This document shows, piece after piece, positions 1 to 9,601 of a stretch of DNA of 64,000 bases. The stretch comes from Chitinophaga arvensicola (GTDB lineage: Bacteria; Bacteroidota; Bacteroidia; Chitinophagales; Chitinophagaceae). Each line of letters starts with the position of its first letter. The stretch's first letter is position 1. Below the pieces are notes generated by a model. The model saw only the letters and a program-made list of their open reading frames with translations, had not been told where the DNA came from and did no database searches. The stretch spans positions 3,937,499 through 4,001,498 of the forward strand of contig NZ_FOJG01000001.1 of NCBI RefSeq assembly GCF_900110835.1, read 5' to 3'. The translations under genes and the position numbers were made by a program.

Positions 1-1
1 T

Positions 2-1519
2 GAGGCGCTCTTCACCACAGGAATTAACCACCGGAAAAAAAGTACTAATCTGCGTAATAGTCCTGGCGACTACGATATCGCCTATACGTTTAAAGCGGGT
101 AATTATCTTCATGAAACAGCCACACAGACCTTGTTCTCTTCCCGCGAAACACCGGCTGCCAACCGGACGTTTGACCGGAAATATCATACTGCCGGAAAAG
201 AAACGACGCAGCAGCTGCATGCAAAAGCGGGCAATTTTATGCCTTTGATCGCCGGCTATCACAGTATCTTTTCCCGGTTATCGCTGCAAGTGGAGAACAA
301 TATCGAATGGCAGACCAGGAATGAAAACAGCATGGTGACGGATAACGACACGACGCATCATCGTTATATACGCAACGACTACCTCAGTAACAACAGCCGC
401 TACCTGAGCATCAATGACCGCCCTTCTCTTCATATCGGCAGACTTATTTACCGGGGCCTGGTGAACCGCTACAGCAAAACCATCTCTCTTAACTTTCATG
501 CGCAGGCACAGGTGTTTTACCAGCAAAATAGCGCGGATCATGCCTTTCAGAACAGGAAGGTCACGTACCAAAGGTTTATTCCTGAAGCAGAGATCAGCTA
601 TATCAATGATCAGTTTGGCGCGTTCAGGGATCATTATAGTCTCCGTTTTGCCACTTCTGCGGAGTATCCGTCGATAGCGCAACTAACGCCTTTAACAGAT
701 AGTGTGAACCTGTATGATGTAACTATTGGTAATCCGCAGCTGCGGCCGGCCGATAAACGGGAGTTGACTTTTAATATGCTGCATAGCAGTTTGCAGTCCC
801 GCAACATTTTTAATTACCAGCTGCAGCTGAGTGCAGGTATAATCGATCATAGCTTTGCTGACAGTCGCTCCACCGATAGCCTCGGACGCAGTGTACACTA
901 TATCGTGAATGCAGATGGTCAGCGATACCTCCAGGCCAATGGGTACCTCGATAAGGCATTTAAATGGGCGCAGCACCAGTTGCAGTTGAATGTAAGGGCC
1001 ACGTTTTATTTGTCGGATGTGCCCAACCAGGTGAATGGCGTATGGAACGAAACGCTTAGTCAACGTAGCAGTGTTCATCTCACCGGATATTATTATTTCC
1101 GTGATCTGATAGCTGTGAATGTGACGCAGGCTTTTTTATACGCTCACGCCCGGCAGCAAGGCATTAGCAGTGAGGCCTTCCGGAACAGTACCCACAGTAC
1201 GGCCCTTAGCGCCAGTATCAATTGTTCGCCTCGTGTTACGTTCAGCAGTAACGCCACTTACAACTATAACACGTCTACAGGAGCCGATGCTATTCATTTT
1301 ACCATATGGAATGCCCATGCGCTGTACCGGTTTACGCAACAGCATAACTGGGAAGTAAAATTAACAGCAATGGATTTATTACATCAGCATACCAGCGTGA
1401 TCAGTGAGTCGGGTGATAATTTCCTGAAAAGAGGAACGGCCAGTGTGCTGCAACAGTATTTTATGATCACCGTAGCCTGGTTTCCCCGGCAGTTCGGTAA
1501 GAAAGAAACGATAAAATAA
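2..1519 (+). CDS. Outer-membrane beta-barrel (TonB-receptor-like) protein, C-terminal part
   Basis: The reading frame is open from the left edge, so the 5' end lies outside the window; about 505 residues are visible. They are rich in alternating aromatic and polar residues typical of TonB-dependent-receptor barrel strands. The chain ends in a short strand with an aromatic motif (MITVAWFP) followed by a basic tail. There is no plug domain in the visible part. It resembles the outer-membrane beta-barrel family also seen at 43750-46503. A TTG at 131 could be misread as a start, but coding sequence clearly continues upstream of it. The substrate cannot be told. A 209-base gap separates it from the sigma-factor gene, so it need not belong to the same unit. 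Confidence 0.8.
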   Translation, partial: EALFTTGINHRKKSTNLRNSPGDYDIAYTFKAGNYLHETATQTLFSSRETPAANRTFDRKYHTAGKETTQQLHAKAGNFMPLIAGYHSIFSRLSLQVENNIEWQTRNENSMVTDNDTTHHRYIRNDYLSNNSRYLSINDRPSLHIGRLIYRGLVNRYSKTISLNFHAQAQVFYQQNSADHAFQNRKVTYQRFIPEAEISYINDQFGAFRDHYSLRFATSAEYPSIAQLTPLTDSVNLYDVTIGNPQLRPADKRELTFNMLHSSLQSRNIFNYQLQLSAGIIDHSFADSRSTDSLGRSVHYIVNADGQRYLQANGYLDKAFKWAQHQLQLNVRATFYLSDVPNQVNGVWNETLSQRSSVHLTGYYYFRDLIAVNVTQAFLYAHARQQGISSEAFRNSTHSTALSASINCSPRVTFSSNATYNYNTSTGADAIHFTIWNAHALYRFTQQHNWEVKLTAMDLLHQHTSVISESGDNFLKRGTASVLQQYFMITVAWFPRQFGKKETIK

Positions 1520-1728
1520 TATATGTCCAAACATATGACAAAGCAGTACCTATTGTCAGGTAAGCCCTATCCCCGTCCTATCCAACTCCCATTTCAGCTC
1601 CATATAAGCGCCTCCTGTTAGATACAGCTTATCTATAAGTGGGCATTAGTTTAACATCCTGATATTATTCTAACATCCCTGGCACAATTAATACTGAGTT
1701 CATATCTCCTGCCTATGTTTGCGTGGAT

Positions 1729-2334
1729 ATGGAAAAGCATTCGGATAGCAGGTTGCTGCAAATGATACGGGAAGATCATCATCCGGCATTCACTACACTT
1801 GTCAACCGTTATTGGGAAGAGATCTACCGGTTTACCCGGTCCAGGATCCGGCAGGAGGCAGATGCACAGGATATTGTACAGGAGATTTTTATCAGTTGCT
1901 GGAATAACAGGAAGCATCTGTATGCGGGGAAGAACGACCAGTTTACCGCTTATCTCTACCAGGCGGCCCGTTATGCGGTGATAGATTATTACTCCCGCAG
2001 CCAGACAATGGTTTACAATGAAGTATTACTCGAATCTTTTATAGGGCATCAGCCGGTGAATATGACGGAGTCGCGGTTGCAGCTGAAAGAGCTGGATGCC
2101 TGCATCCGGCAGGAGGTAGACAGGCTGCCGGAGCAACTGAGGGTACCATTTGTATTGAGCCGTGAAGCCAACATGAGTCTGAAGGAAATTGCGACACAGT
2201 TGTCGCTGTCGGAACAAACCATTAAAAATAACATCACCAAAGCACTGGGCATCTTACGCCGTCGTTTACACCAGCAGGATATCTATCTGCTGATGGCAGG
2301 TTTGCCGCTTTATCACAAGTTCATAATTCCGTAA
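1729..2334 (+). CDS. ECF RNA polymerase sigma-70 factor
   Basis: Group 4 (ECF) sigma factor of 201 residues. The region-2 helix block with the DAQDIVQEIF segment lies at about residues 22-60. Region 4, containing the helix-turn-helix LKEIATQLSLSEQTIKNNI, lies at about 140-175. This is the usual length for the Bacteroidota sigma-70 expansion family. The ATG at 1729 is preferred over an in-frame GTG two codons upstream. The FecR anti-sigma gene follows after 47 bases and an STN-bearing SusC after that, so the factor most likely drives the SusC/SusD operon when substrate binds. The pairing is inferred from position and family. Confidence 0.92.
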   Translation: MEKHSDSRLLQMIREDHHPAFTTLVNRYWEEIYRFTRSRIRQEADAQDIVQEIFISCWNNRKHLYAGKNDQFTAYLYQAARYAVIDYYSRSQTMVYNEVLLESFIGHQPVNMTESRLQLKELDACIRQEVDRLPEQLRVPFVLSREANMSLKEIATQLSLSEQTIKNNITKALGILRRRLHQQDIYLLMAGLPLYHKFIIP

Positions 2335-2381
2335 CATACTTTCGGAGTACTTGTGTGTTCCCCGGGAGATAATATCGGGGT

Positions 2382-3350
2382 ATGGACAAAAAACATCAAC
2401 CGGATAGCCGGGTTAAATTATTACTGCAACGATACCTGCGGCGGGAAGCAACTCCCGAAGAGAAAGCCGTGGTAGATCATTGGTTCAATTCCCTCGAAGA
2501 TAATACCACTTCCTTTTCCGGTGACCGGGAATCTCTGCGGAAGTCAATACTGGCAGGCATTACCGCCAGGACCGCACCCGCTGAAAAAGGCATCCGTGTC
2601 AGTTATCGCCAGGCATTCCGTTATGCCGCCATGCTCATCATACTTATTGGTACCGGTATTGGCATGTTTGTAAAATATGGCCGCTCCAAAGCACCGTTGG
2701 AACTGCATACCGGCAGGGGAGAAACGCTTACCTCGCAATTGCCCGATGGTAGCACGGTTACCCTGAATGCCATGAGCAGCCTGGTGATTCCTGCTGATTT
2801 CGCGAGATCCGAAAGAAAGGTACTGCTCTCCGGTGAAGCTTTTTTTGACGTGACTGCTGATCCGGCACATCCCTTCCGGGTGAGCGACAGCAGCATGACC
2901 ACCACTGTATTGGGCACTTCTTTCAATATCCGCGCCTATGCAGGTGAATCTACCCGCAAAGTGGCCGTGGTGAGTGGTCGCGTGAAAGTGGAAACGCCCG
3001 GTAACTCCTTTACGCTGCAACATCATGAAATACTGCAATACCAGCCGCTTTCCGGGAAGGCCTGGCAAAGCCATGCAGATACGGCAGGTATGCGCGACTG
3101 GCAGGATGCCGTACTGGATTTCGATCACTTTACCATTGCAGAAATGATGGCGGCGCTGGAACGGCATTACCCTGTTCACATAGTATTACACAGCAGACCC
3201 GCAGATACCACTGTTTATAATATCCGCTTCCATAAAGAAAGCGTGGAAAACATATTGGGCGTGTTGAAAGGATTAACCGGCATCACCGTACATCCGCTCA
3301 ACGGCCAACTGATTATTGACACTAAAACCTATGCGCAACAAATGAAATAA
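2382..3350 (+). CDS. FecR-family anti-sigma factor
   Basis: Inner-membrane anti-sigma protein of 322 residues. A cytoplasmic N-terminal part of about 80 residues should hold the sigma factor. One membrane helix follows at about 82-101 (AAMLIILIGTGIG), then a periplasmic FecR domain at about 105-205 (LPDGSTVTLNAMSSL, GEAFFDV, VLGTSFNIRAY). A DUF4974-type domain ends the protein at about 245-315. This is the standard Bacteroidota arrangement. The periplasmic part is expected to contact the STN domain of the SusC protein encoded next. A weak hairpin lies between this gene and susC. Confidence 0.93.
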   Translation: MDKKHQPDSRVKLLLQRYLRREATPEEKAVVDHWFNSLEDNTTSFSGDRESLRKSILAGITARTAPAEKGIRVSYRQAFRYAAMLIILIGTGIGMFVKYGRSKAPLELHTGRGETLTSQLPDGSTVTLNAMSSLVIPADFARSERKVLLSGEAFFDVTADPAHPFRVSDSSMTTTVLGTSFNIRAYAGESTRKVAVVSGRVKVETPGNSFTLQHHEILQYQPLSGKAWQSHADTAGMRDWQDAVLDFDHFTIAEMMAALERHYPVHIVLHSRPADTTVYNIRFHKESVENILGVLKGLTGITVHPLNGQLIIDTKTYAQQMK

Positions 3351-3361
3351 GGGAAAAAAAC

Positions 3362-3395
3362 AAAACCGGAAGTGCTACCAACACCCCCGGTTTTT
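3362..3395 (+). terminator. Hairpin plus T-run between fecR and susC (terminator or attenuator)
   Basis: AAAACCGG at 3362-3369 pairs with CCGGTTTT at 3387-3394, with a 17-base loop and a run of five T at 3391-3395. It follows the fecR stop by 11 bases. It would separate regulatory genes from the highly expressed susC/susD transcript. The long loop makes it a modest call. Confidence 0.45.
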
Positions 3396-3458
3396 ACCAG
3401 CACACTTGTGATGTGCCACATTTTTAAACGCTTGTAAACACTTAAAAACATTACAAAA

Positions 3459-6400
3459 ATGAGAAATTTTTACACTGGTTGTATCAAACCAGTCAATACT
3501 CTTTTTTTCCTGAAGATGAAGCTAACATTGTTCCTTATCGTTCTTTCCGCCACCATGGCGTCGGCAGAAAGCATTACCGGGCAATCCATGGACAAAGTAA
3601 AAGTGACGATTGCCGTCCGCGAAGTAACCATGAAGCGGGTATTACAGCTGATAGAAGCACAGTCATCGCTGAGTATCGGTTACGACCTCAGTGTGATTCC
3701 ATCTGAAAGTAAGATCAGCTATTCCGCCTCCGGGAAACCGGTATCGGAAGTACTGCATGAGTTGCTGAAAACTTTCCCGGTAAACATAGTACAGGTAAAT
3801 GATAAATATGTGCTGATTCAGCCCGATGGTAGCCAGCAACAGGTAAAGATCACAGGTAGGATCACCGATCGTACTACCCATGAGCCTTTGCCCGGTGTAA
3901 GCATCAGCATCAAAGGCACCGGCGCCGGCACCCAATCGGATGTAGACGGCCGCTTTGCGCTGAACTTCCCCGCCAGCAAGGAAGATCTCACCCTCTCCGT
4001 ATACCTGCTGGGCTTCAAGAAGAAGGAACTGCCACTGACCCGCGCCAATTGTACCGGTCTGCAGATTTCTCTGGAAGAAGACCGTCTCGGTCTGGATGAA
4101 GTAGTGGTAACCGGCCAGGGCATCGATATCTCCAAACGCCGCCTGTCTTCCACCGTTGTGAGCATCGGCTCCCGCGAACTGGAAGATGTGCCCGCCACGA
4201 GAATAGACCAGCTGCTGCAATCCAAATTACCTAATGCGCAGATCCGTCTTACCGGCGGTCAATCCGGGGCTACCTCCATTATCCGTGCAAGGGGTGTTAA
4301 CTCTGCCTTTGTAAACTCTACACCGATCATCTATGTAGACGGAGTAAGAATGGATAACCTCAATACCGTTACCGCCCTGGGCGGTGGTAGTGCACAAGGC
4401 GCCGCCATCAGCTCCCTCGCGGATATCCCGATGGACAATATCGATAAAATAGAATACATCAATGGTGGTGCCGCCACCACTATGTACGGTTCTGACGCTG
4501 CCAATGGCGTGATCCAGATCTTTACCAAAAAAGGAGGCGCCGGCAAAACATCCGTTACCGCCGAAACGCAGATGGGCGTGGAAACACCGACGGGCGACTT
4601 CCTGCATTTCAAACGCACGAAGGAACTGCTGATGCAGAACGGCTTTTACCAGAAACAACATATCGGTTTGAATGGTGGCCAGGATAATTTTGGTTATAGC
4701 TTTTCTGCCAATTACCTCAATTCACAGGGAACGGAATTATTTAACCAGAACAACAACCGCAAAGTAGATTTCAGTACCGGCTTTCATGCTGGCCTGAGCG
4801 ATAAGGTGACCTACGAAAGCTCTTTCACTTATGTAAATAATAAGTATAAGCGTAACCGTAATGGTAACCAGGGCGGCTATACGGGATTATGGTTTGCAGA
4901 AAGCGGTGCTTCCGCTATCACCGGCCCGAAATTCGATCCGAATATTGATAACTTGTCCGATAGCGCCTTCCAGCGTATGAAAGATTATGTGAGAGAAGCA
5001 GAACGCCTGCAGGACAATGATATTACGGTAAACCGTTTCCAGACTTCCCAGTCGTTTAAATACCGTCCGTTGAAAAACCTGGTATTCAAAGCTACCGGTG
5101 GTATCGATTACCGCGTGATGAAAAACCAGGTAATTACTACCAATCAATACCTGTCGTTTACCACCAACACCCAGGTAAAAGATCAGGGTAGCATCAACAA
5201 CAACGACCGCAAATACCTGGGCATCACCCTGGAGTTGAACGGACAGTATGAAGCCAAAGTAAATGATTTCTCCTTTGTAACAACAGCCGGTACGCAGTTC
5301 TTCCGTAACGAAGACCAGCAGATCGCTTACAACGGCAGCAATATCCGCGATGGTGCAAAAAATATCAAAGATGCCGCCACTAAAACCAGTGATGAATTTT
5401 ACCTGGAAGCCGTGAACTATGGCGTATATATCCAGGAGAACATCGGGTTTAAAAATAAACTGTTCCTCGATTTTGGTATTCGTGGTGATGGTAACCCGGC
5501 TTTTGGTAAAAACATCGGTATCCAGTATTATCCTAAAGTGGGATTCTCTTACATTCCGAGCGCAGAACCATGGTTTAGCGGTTTGTCGCAGGTAATTACC
5601 TCCGCCAAAGTGAAAGGTGGTTACGGTATTGCCGGTAACCTGCCTACGCCATTTGCCAATGAAAGAACCATTGCTTTCCAGGGATACAACAGCGATCAGG
5701 CCGCATTTTTTGGCCAGCCGGGAAATGATAACCTGCGCCCCGAGAAAACGCAGACCACAGAAGGAAGCGTAGACCTGGGTTTCCTGAAAGACCGTCTCCT
5801 GATCTCTGCCGGGTACTACAATTCCATCACTACCCATGCACTGTTCTATGTGCCACCTACGCCTTCCACAGGACAGTCTTTGTCGCAGTTGTACAACGTA
5901 GGCAAGATCCTGAACAAAGGCTGGGAATTCAGCATCACGGGAGTACCGGTAGAAACAAAAAACATTACCCTGCGCCTGAATGCTTCCGTGAACACTTTAT
6001 ACAATAACGTGGAAGATGCCGGTGGCGTACCACCTTTCAACATCAACGGATTCAGCGCCAGAACCATTCAAACAGTGGTAGAGCAGGGGCATCCGGTGGG
6101 TTACCTGAGAGGAAACTATGGAGTATTCGGACCTGATGGCACGCTGCAATCAACGGTAGCACAACAGAGCCTGGGTACTACTATTCCCAACCTGTTTGGT
6201 AGCATGGGATTGAACTTCCGGTACAAACAACTGAACTTCTTTGCCAACGCCGACTATCAGAAAGGTGCTTATGCGAACTCCTTTGACCGTCAGTTCCGCT
6301 TCAACTACGGCGCGGGTAACGAGGGTATTCCGCAGGCAGAAATTGATAAGAACAAGCGCACCAACTGGCTCAATTTCACCAATATGTTCACAGAGAAAAC

Positions 6401-6653
6401 AGACTTTATCAAAGTGCGGATGATCGGTGTAACGTATAGCTGGAAACCGGCTATGTTCCGTAAAGTAGTGAAATCGGCCAACGTAGGTTTCTCTGCCATG
6501 AACCCGTTCAATTTTGCCGCTTCTTCTTTTGATCCGGAAGCAACGATCAGTGGTAGTGCACAGGGCCAGGGGGGCGCCACCACCGGTGGTATCTCTTACG
6601 CTACTTATTCTGCACCGCGCCAGTTTCTGGGTACGTTACGCTTAAACTTCTAA
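3459..6653 (+). CDS. SusC/RagA-family TonB-linked outer-membrane transporter with STN domain
   Basis: Outer-membrane active importer of 1064 residues. After a signal peptide (cleavage near ASAES, about residue 37) comes an STN signalling domain at about 48-122. A carboxypeptidase-regulatory-like domain follows at about 130-205 (GRITDRTTHEPLPGVSISIKG), then the plug with the SusC signature (LDEVVVTGQG, RGVNSAFVNSTPIIYVDGVRMDN). The C-terminal barrel ends in an aromatic strand (FLGTLRLNF). The STN domain means transport is coupled to the FecR/sigma pair just upstream. A later ATG at 3516 (MKLTLFLIV) would give a more typical signal peptide and may be the true start. SusD follows after 11 bases. 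Substrate is unknown. Confidence 0.93.
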   Translation: MRNFYTGCIKPVNTLFFLKMKLTLFLIVLSATMASAESITGQSMDKVKVTIAVREVTMKRVLQLIEAQSSLSIGYDLSVIPSESKISYSASGKPVSEVLHELLKTFPVNIVQVNDKYVLIQPDGSQQQVKITGRITDRTTHEPLPGVSISIKGTGAGTQSDVDGRFALNFPASKEDLTLSVYLLGFKKKELPLTRANCTGLQISLEEDRLGLDEVVVTGQGIDISKRRLSSTVVSIGSRELEDVPATRIDQLLQSKLPNAQIRLTGGQSGATSIIRARGVNSAFVNSTPIIYVDGVRMDNLNTVTALGGGSAQGAAISSLADIPMDNIDKIEYINGGAATTMYGSDAANGVIQIFTKKGGAGKTSVTAETQMGVETPTGDFLHFKRTKELLMQNGFYQKQHIGLNGGQDNFGYSFSANYLNSQGTELFNQNNNRKVDFSTGFHAGLSDKVTYESSFTYVNNKYKRNRNGNQGGYTGLWFAESGASAITGPKFDPNIDNLSDSAFQRMKDYVREAERLQDNDITVNRFQTSQSFKYRPLKNLVFKATGGIDYRVMKNQVITTNQYLSFTTNTQVKDQGSINNNDRKYLGITLELNGQYEAKVNDFSFVTTAGTQFFRNEDQQIAYNGSNIRDGAKNIKDAATKTSDEFYLEAVNYGVYIQENIGFKNKLFLDFGIRGDGNPAFGKNIGIQYYPKVGFSYIPSAEPWFSGLSQVITSAKVKGGYGIAGNLPTPFANERTIAFQGYNSDQAAFFGQPGNDNLRPEKTQTTEGSVDLGFLKDRLLISAGYYNSITTHALFYVPPTPSTGQSLSQLYNVGKILNKGWEFSITGVPVETKNITLRLNASVNTLYNNVEDAGGVPPFNINGFSARTIQTVVEQGHPVGYLRGNYGVFGPDGTLQSTVAQQSLGTTIPNLFGSMGLNFRYKQLNFFANADYQKGAYANSFDRQFRFNYGAGNEGIPQAEIDKNKRTNWLNFTNMFTEKTDFIKVRMIGVTYSWKPAMFRKVVKSANVGFSAMNPFNFAASSFDPEATISGSAQGQGGATTGGISYATYSAPRQFLGTLRLNF

Positions 6654-6664
6654 AAAAGATCTTC

Positions 6665-8080
6665 ATGAAAAAATATATCTCCATTATCATCGCCGGCGGT
6701 ATGCTGGCTTTACATGGCTGCTCCGTATTAAATCCGAATGTAACCGAACCGGTGTACCTCGATAATCCCAATCCGGCGAAAAGCTGGGTGACCGGTATGC
6801 GCAGGCAGCTGGCACTTACCATGAACCAGGTAGTAGTAAGTACCGAACTGGTATCTGACAACTATTTCAACAACCGTACCCTCAGCAGCAAAGTGTTTGA
6901 TATTCCGCAGATCGACTATTTCGACCTGGATGTCAACAACCTGCAGGTACAGGTACAACGCTTACGGGAAATGTCTGAATACGGATTAACGAAAGTGTTG
7001 CCCGCAGATGCTTCCAGCACAGCGTCCGATTCTGCCGAAGTATATTTCAGCGGGGCTTTTGCCCATCTGCTCAGCGGCGAGCTGTTTGTAGGATTACCCG
7101 GCGCCGCCAAAGGAGCCGTACTTACACCTGCGCAGCACTATAACATAGCGCTCGATCAACTGAATAAGGCGATCGGCCTGAGCAAGGATGCCGCTGAAAT
7201 TGCCGCGTACACGCTGTTGAAGGCGAGGGTATATTATGCCCTGGGAGATGCTGCCAATGCGGCGCTTTACGCCAAAACAGCCCTCAATAACACCGCCTTG
7301 TTAAGACAGGTAAAGTATGATGGGGTGAACAATGTGCCGAACGATATGCAGACCTATCTGTATTCATCTACCAACAACGAATTTGCACCTTTACCACGCC
7401 TGGACTTCCTGGATCCTAAATATTATCACACCGGTTTACCTGCCACCGATCAGAAGCCGGTAACCATCGTGAAAGCAGAAGAAGGTTTTCTCATCCTGGC
7501 GGAAACACAGATCTCCGCAGGGAATCTCGATGACGGCAGAAATACCTTGTTACAGTTGTTGTCTGTGGTAAATGGCCGCCCGGTAGTATTAATAGACGAT
7601 AAGAAAGAAACCCGCAATGGTGGTAACAGGACCGACTATCCGCTGACAGCCGTAAAAGTGAAATTTGATGCCGCCGATTCCCTGCGCAGCAACTATGTAC
7701 TGAACAGACAGGCAGGTAACATCAAAGCCTATACGGTGTCCGGTACCATGGTCACCGTAAATGACCTGCAAACAGCTACTACACAGGACCGCCTGTTATA
7801 TGTACTGTATCGTATGCGCCAGGAAATATTTATCGCCGAAGGCAGAAGAATGACGGACCTGGGTATTAAGTTCCCTGTTTCGCAAACAGAGCAACTGAAT
7901 AATCCTAATGTAAAAGATACGGATATCAAAGCGCAGATCCCTGCCTTTATTCCATTGAACAGGGGCATGGATGATTTCACGTACGACAAAGCAAACGGCG
8001 TTGTGACCATGAAATACGACATGAATGCCGTATTGGTGAATAACAAACATGCCAAAGAAATTTTTCCGTTTATTAATTAA
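6665..8080 (+). CDS. SusD-like outer-membrane lipoprotein
   Basis: Surface lipoprotein of 471 residues, the partner that caps the SusC transporter. The signal peptide ends in a lipobox (ALHGC, Cys about residue 19). The body is helix-rich with TPR-like repeats (AAYTLLKARVYYALGDAANAALYAKTAL). The C-terminal RQEIFIAEGRRMTDLGIKFPVS segment is typical of SusD/RagB proteins. It is somewhat shorter and more divergent than classical SusD. It lies 11 bases after susC and 11 bases before the phosphodiesterase gene, so the three form one transcript. Confidence 0.85.
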   Translation: MKKYISIIIAGGMLALHGCSVLNPNVTEPVYLDNPNPAKSWVTGMRRQLALTMNQVVVSTELVSDNYFNNRTLSSKVFDIPQIDYFDLDVNNLQVQVQRLREMSEYGLTKVLPADASSTASDSAEVYFSGAFAHLLSGELFVGLPGAAKGAVLTPAQHYNIALDQLNKAIGLSKDAAEIAAYTLLKARVYYALGDAANAALYAKTALNNTALLRQVKYDGVNNVPNDMQTYLYSSTNNEFAPLPRLDFLDPKYYHTGLPATDQKPVTIVKAEEGFLILAETQISAGNLDDGRNTLLQLLSVVNGRPVVLIDDKKETRNGGNRTDYPLTAVKVKFDAADSLRSNYVLNRQAGNIKAYTVSGTMVTVNDLQTATTQDRLLYVLYRMRQEIFIAEGRRMTDLGIKFPVSQTEQLNNPNVKDTDIKAQIPAFIPLNRGMDDFTYDKANGVVTMKYDMNAVLVNNKHAKEIFPFIN

Positions 8081-8091
8081 AAGTTGAACTG

Positions 8092-9441
8092 ATGAAACGT
8101 ATTATCTTAACGATAGGAGCATATATATTGCTGACAGGACAGCTGGCAGCACAACAGGCAAAGTATGTAGTAATGGTGAGTATCGACGGTTTCCGTCCCG
8201 ACTTCTACCTGGACAGCCGCTGGCCGGCGCCCAACATGCAGCAGATAAAAGAAAAAGGCGTGCATGCCACCGGGGTGCGTGGTATTTTCCCTACCATCAC
8301 TTATCCTTCACATACCACACTGATCACCGGTGTGGCGCCTGCCAAACATGGCATCTGCTATAACACCCCGTTTGAGCCGGAAGGTGCAAGTGGCCGCTGG
8401 TATTCAGAAACCAGTCATATTAAAGCAGAAACCTTATGGGATGCTGTGCATAAAGCGAAGTTAATATCTGCATCTGTGTCCTGGCCGGTATCCGTGGGTG
8501 CGCCGGTAGACTACAATATCCCGGAAACTTTTTCACTGACGAATCCGGGTGATCGTCGCCAGCCCACCAGTGAGCAGGCAACACCTAAAGGATTGTTTGA
8601 AGAAGTACAGCGCTACGCCACCGGTGAATTGCAAAGCACCGATATGAACCTGCGTTACCTGGGTATGAATGAAACACTGAGCAGGATGGCGGCTTACCTC
8701 ATTACCAGGTATAAGCCCAATCTGCTCACCGTACATCTGCCCTGCACCGATGAAGTACAGCACCGCGTGGGTCGTGAAGGAGCGGATGTAGCACAGGCAG
8801 TAGCTGCAGCAGATCATGGTATCGGTACCATTCTCGAAGCGATTGAGAAAGCAGGTATCAAAGACAGCACCGCTATCATCATCACCGGTGACCACGGTTT
8901 TGTAGATGTGCATACCAGTATTTCTCCCAACGTATGGCTGGCAGAAAAAGGATTAGCCGGTACTACCGCAGATCCCGGCAGCTGGAAAGCTTTATTTCAT
9001 AGCGGTGGAGGATCTGTTTTCCTCAAACTGAAAGATAAAAATGACGTTAAAACTTTACAGCAGGTAAAGAAAATGCTCAGTGAATTACCAGCTGGTATAC
9101 AAAAGTTATTTACCGTACTGGATAAACCGGCTCTCGAAAAAGTGGGTGCAGATCCGGATGCGATGCTGGCACTCAGCGCCGTACAGGGTATTGCTTTTTC
9201 TGCCGCCAGAACAGGCGATGCCATCAAAGCCACCAGCGGCGGTGCACATGGTTATTATCCTGATTTCCGGGAAATACAGACCGGCTTTATCGCCATCGGT
9301 GCAGGCCTTGGCAAAGATGTAACAGTACCGGTTATCGGATTGGAAGATGTGGCCCCGCTGATTGCAAAATTGCTGGGTATTTCATTGGAGAAGGCAGATG
9401 GCGTGGTGTATCCGGGGATGTTGAAGAAAGTGAGTAAGTAA
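8092..9441 (+). CDS. Nucleotide pyrophosphatase/phosphodiesterase (alkaline phosphatase superfamily)
   Basis: Secreted or periplasmic NPP-type enzyme of 449 residues that hydrolyses phosphodiester or pyrophosphate bonds. A signal peptide of about 20 residues ends at AQQ. The metal and nucleophile motifs of the family are all visible: Asp32 in VSIDGFRPDF, the probable nucleophile Thr70 in FPTITYPSHT, DEVQHRVG, TGDHGF, and a final His in SGGAHGYYP. It is the third gene of the SusC/SusD operon and is followed by a strong terminator. Its position suggests that it processes the imported substrate, for example nucleotides, nucleotide sugars or other phosphodiesters. The specific substrate is inference. 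Confidence 0.88.
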   Translation: MKRIILTIGAYILLTGQLAAQQAKYVVMVSIDGFRPDFYLDSRWPAPNMQQIKEKGVHATGVRGIFPTITYPSHTTLITGVAPAKHGICYNTPFEPEGASGRWYSETSHIKAETLWDAVHKAKLISASVSWPVSVGAPVDYNIPETFSLTNPGDRRQPTSEQATPKGLFEEVQRYATGELQSTDMNLRYLGMNETLSRMAAYLITRYKPNLLTVHLPCTDEVQHRVGREGADVAQAVAAADHGIGTILEAIEKAGIKDSTAIIITGDHGFVDVHTSISPNVWLAEKGLAGTTADPGSWKALFHSGGGSVFLKLKDKNDVKTLQQVKKMLSELPAGIQKLFTVLDKPALEKVGADPDAMLALSAVQGIAFSAARTGDAIKATSGGAHGYYPDFREIQTGFIAIGAGLGKDVTVPVIGLEDVAPLIAKLLGISLEKADGVVYPGMLKKVSK

Positions 9442-9456
9442 AATAAGTGAAGAGCT

Positions 9457-9491
9457 AAAGCAGGCGCGTATATTACGCGCCTGCTTTTTTA
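9457..9491 (+). terminator. Rho-independent terminator of the SusC/SusD/phosphodiesterase operon
   Basis: A 12-bp perfect stem (AGCAGGCGCGTA at 9459-9470, complement at 9474-9485) with a three-base loop is followed directly by a T-run. It sits 17 bases after the phosphodiesterase stop. Confidence 0.9.
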
Positions 9492-9601
9492 TTTGTACAT
9501 CTGTAAACAGGACAAAAACAGGCCGCCATCCGACAAAATTAAGCAAGCCCCTGCGAACCTCACTGCTTACCTTTGCCACATACCGCTAAACTGATCCCCA
9601 T

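Noticed and set aside
1521..1536. ATATGT-CCAA-ACATAT inverted repeat just after the first gene
   Set aside because: Only six AT-rich base pairs, too weak to call a terminator or operator.
2544..3179. Open frame of 211 codons opposite fecR
   Set aside because: The plus-strand FecR and DUF4974 domains are unambiguous, and the minus-strand translation has no familiar pattern.
4887..5837. Open frame of 316 codons on the minus strand
   Set aside because: It is antisense to the SusC barrel; composition and lack of family features mark it as a shadow.
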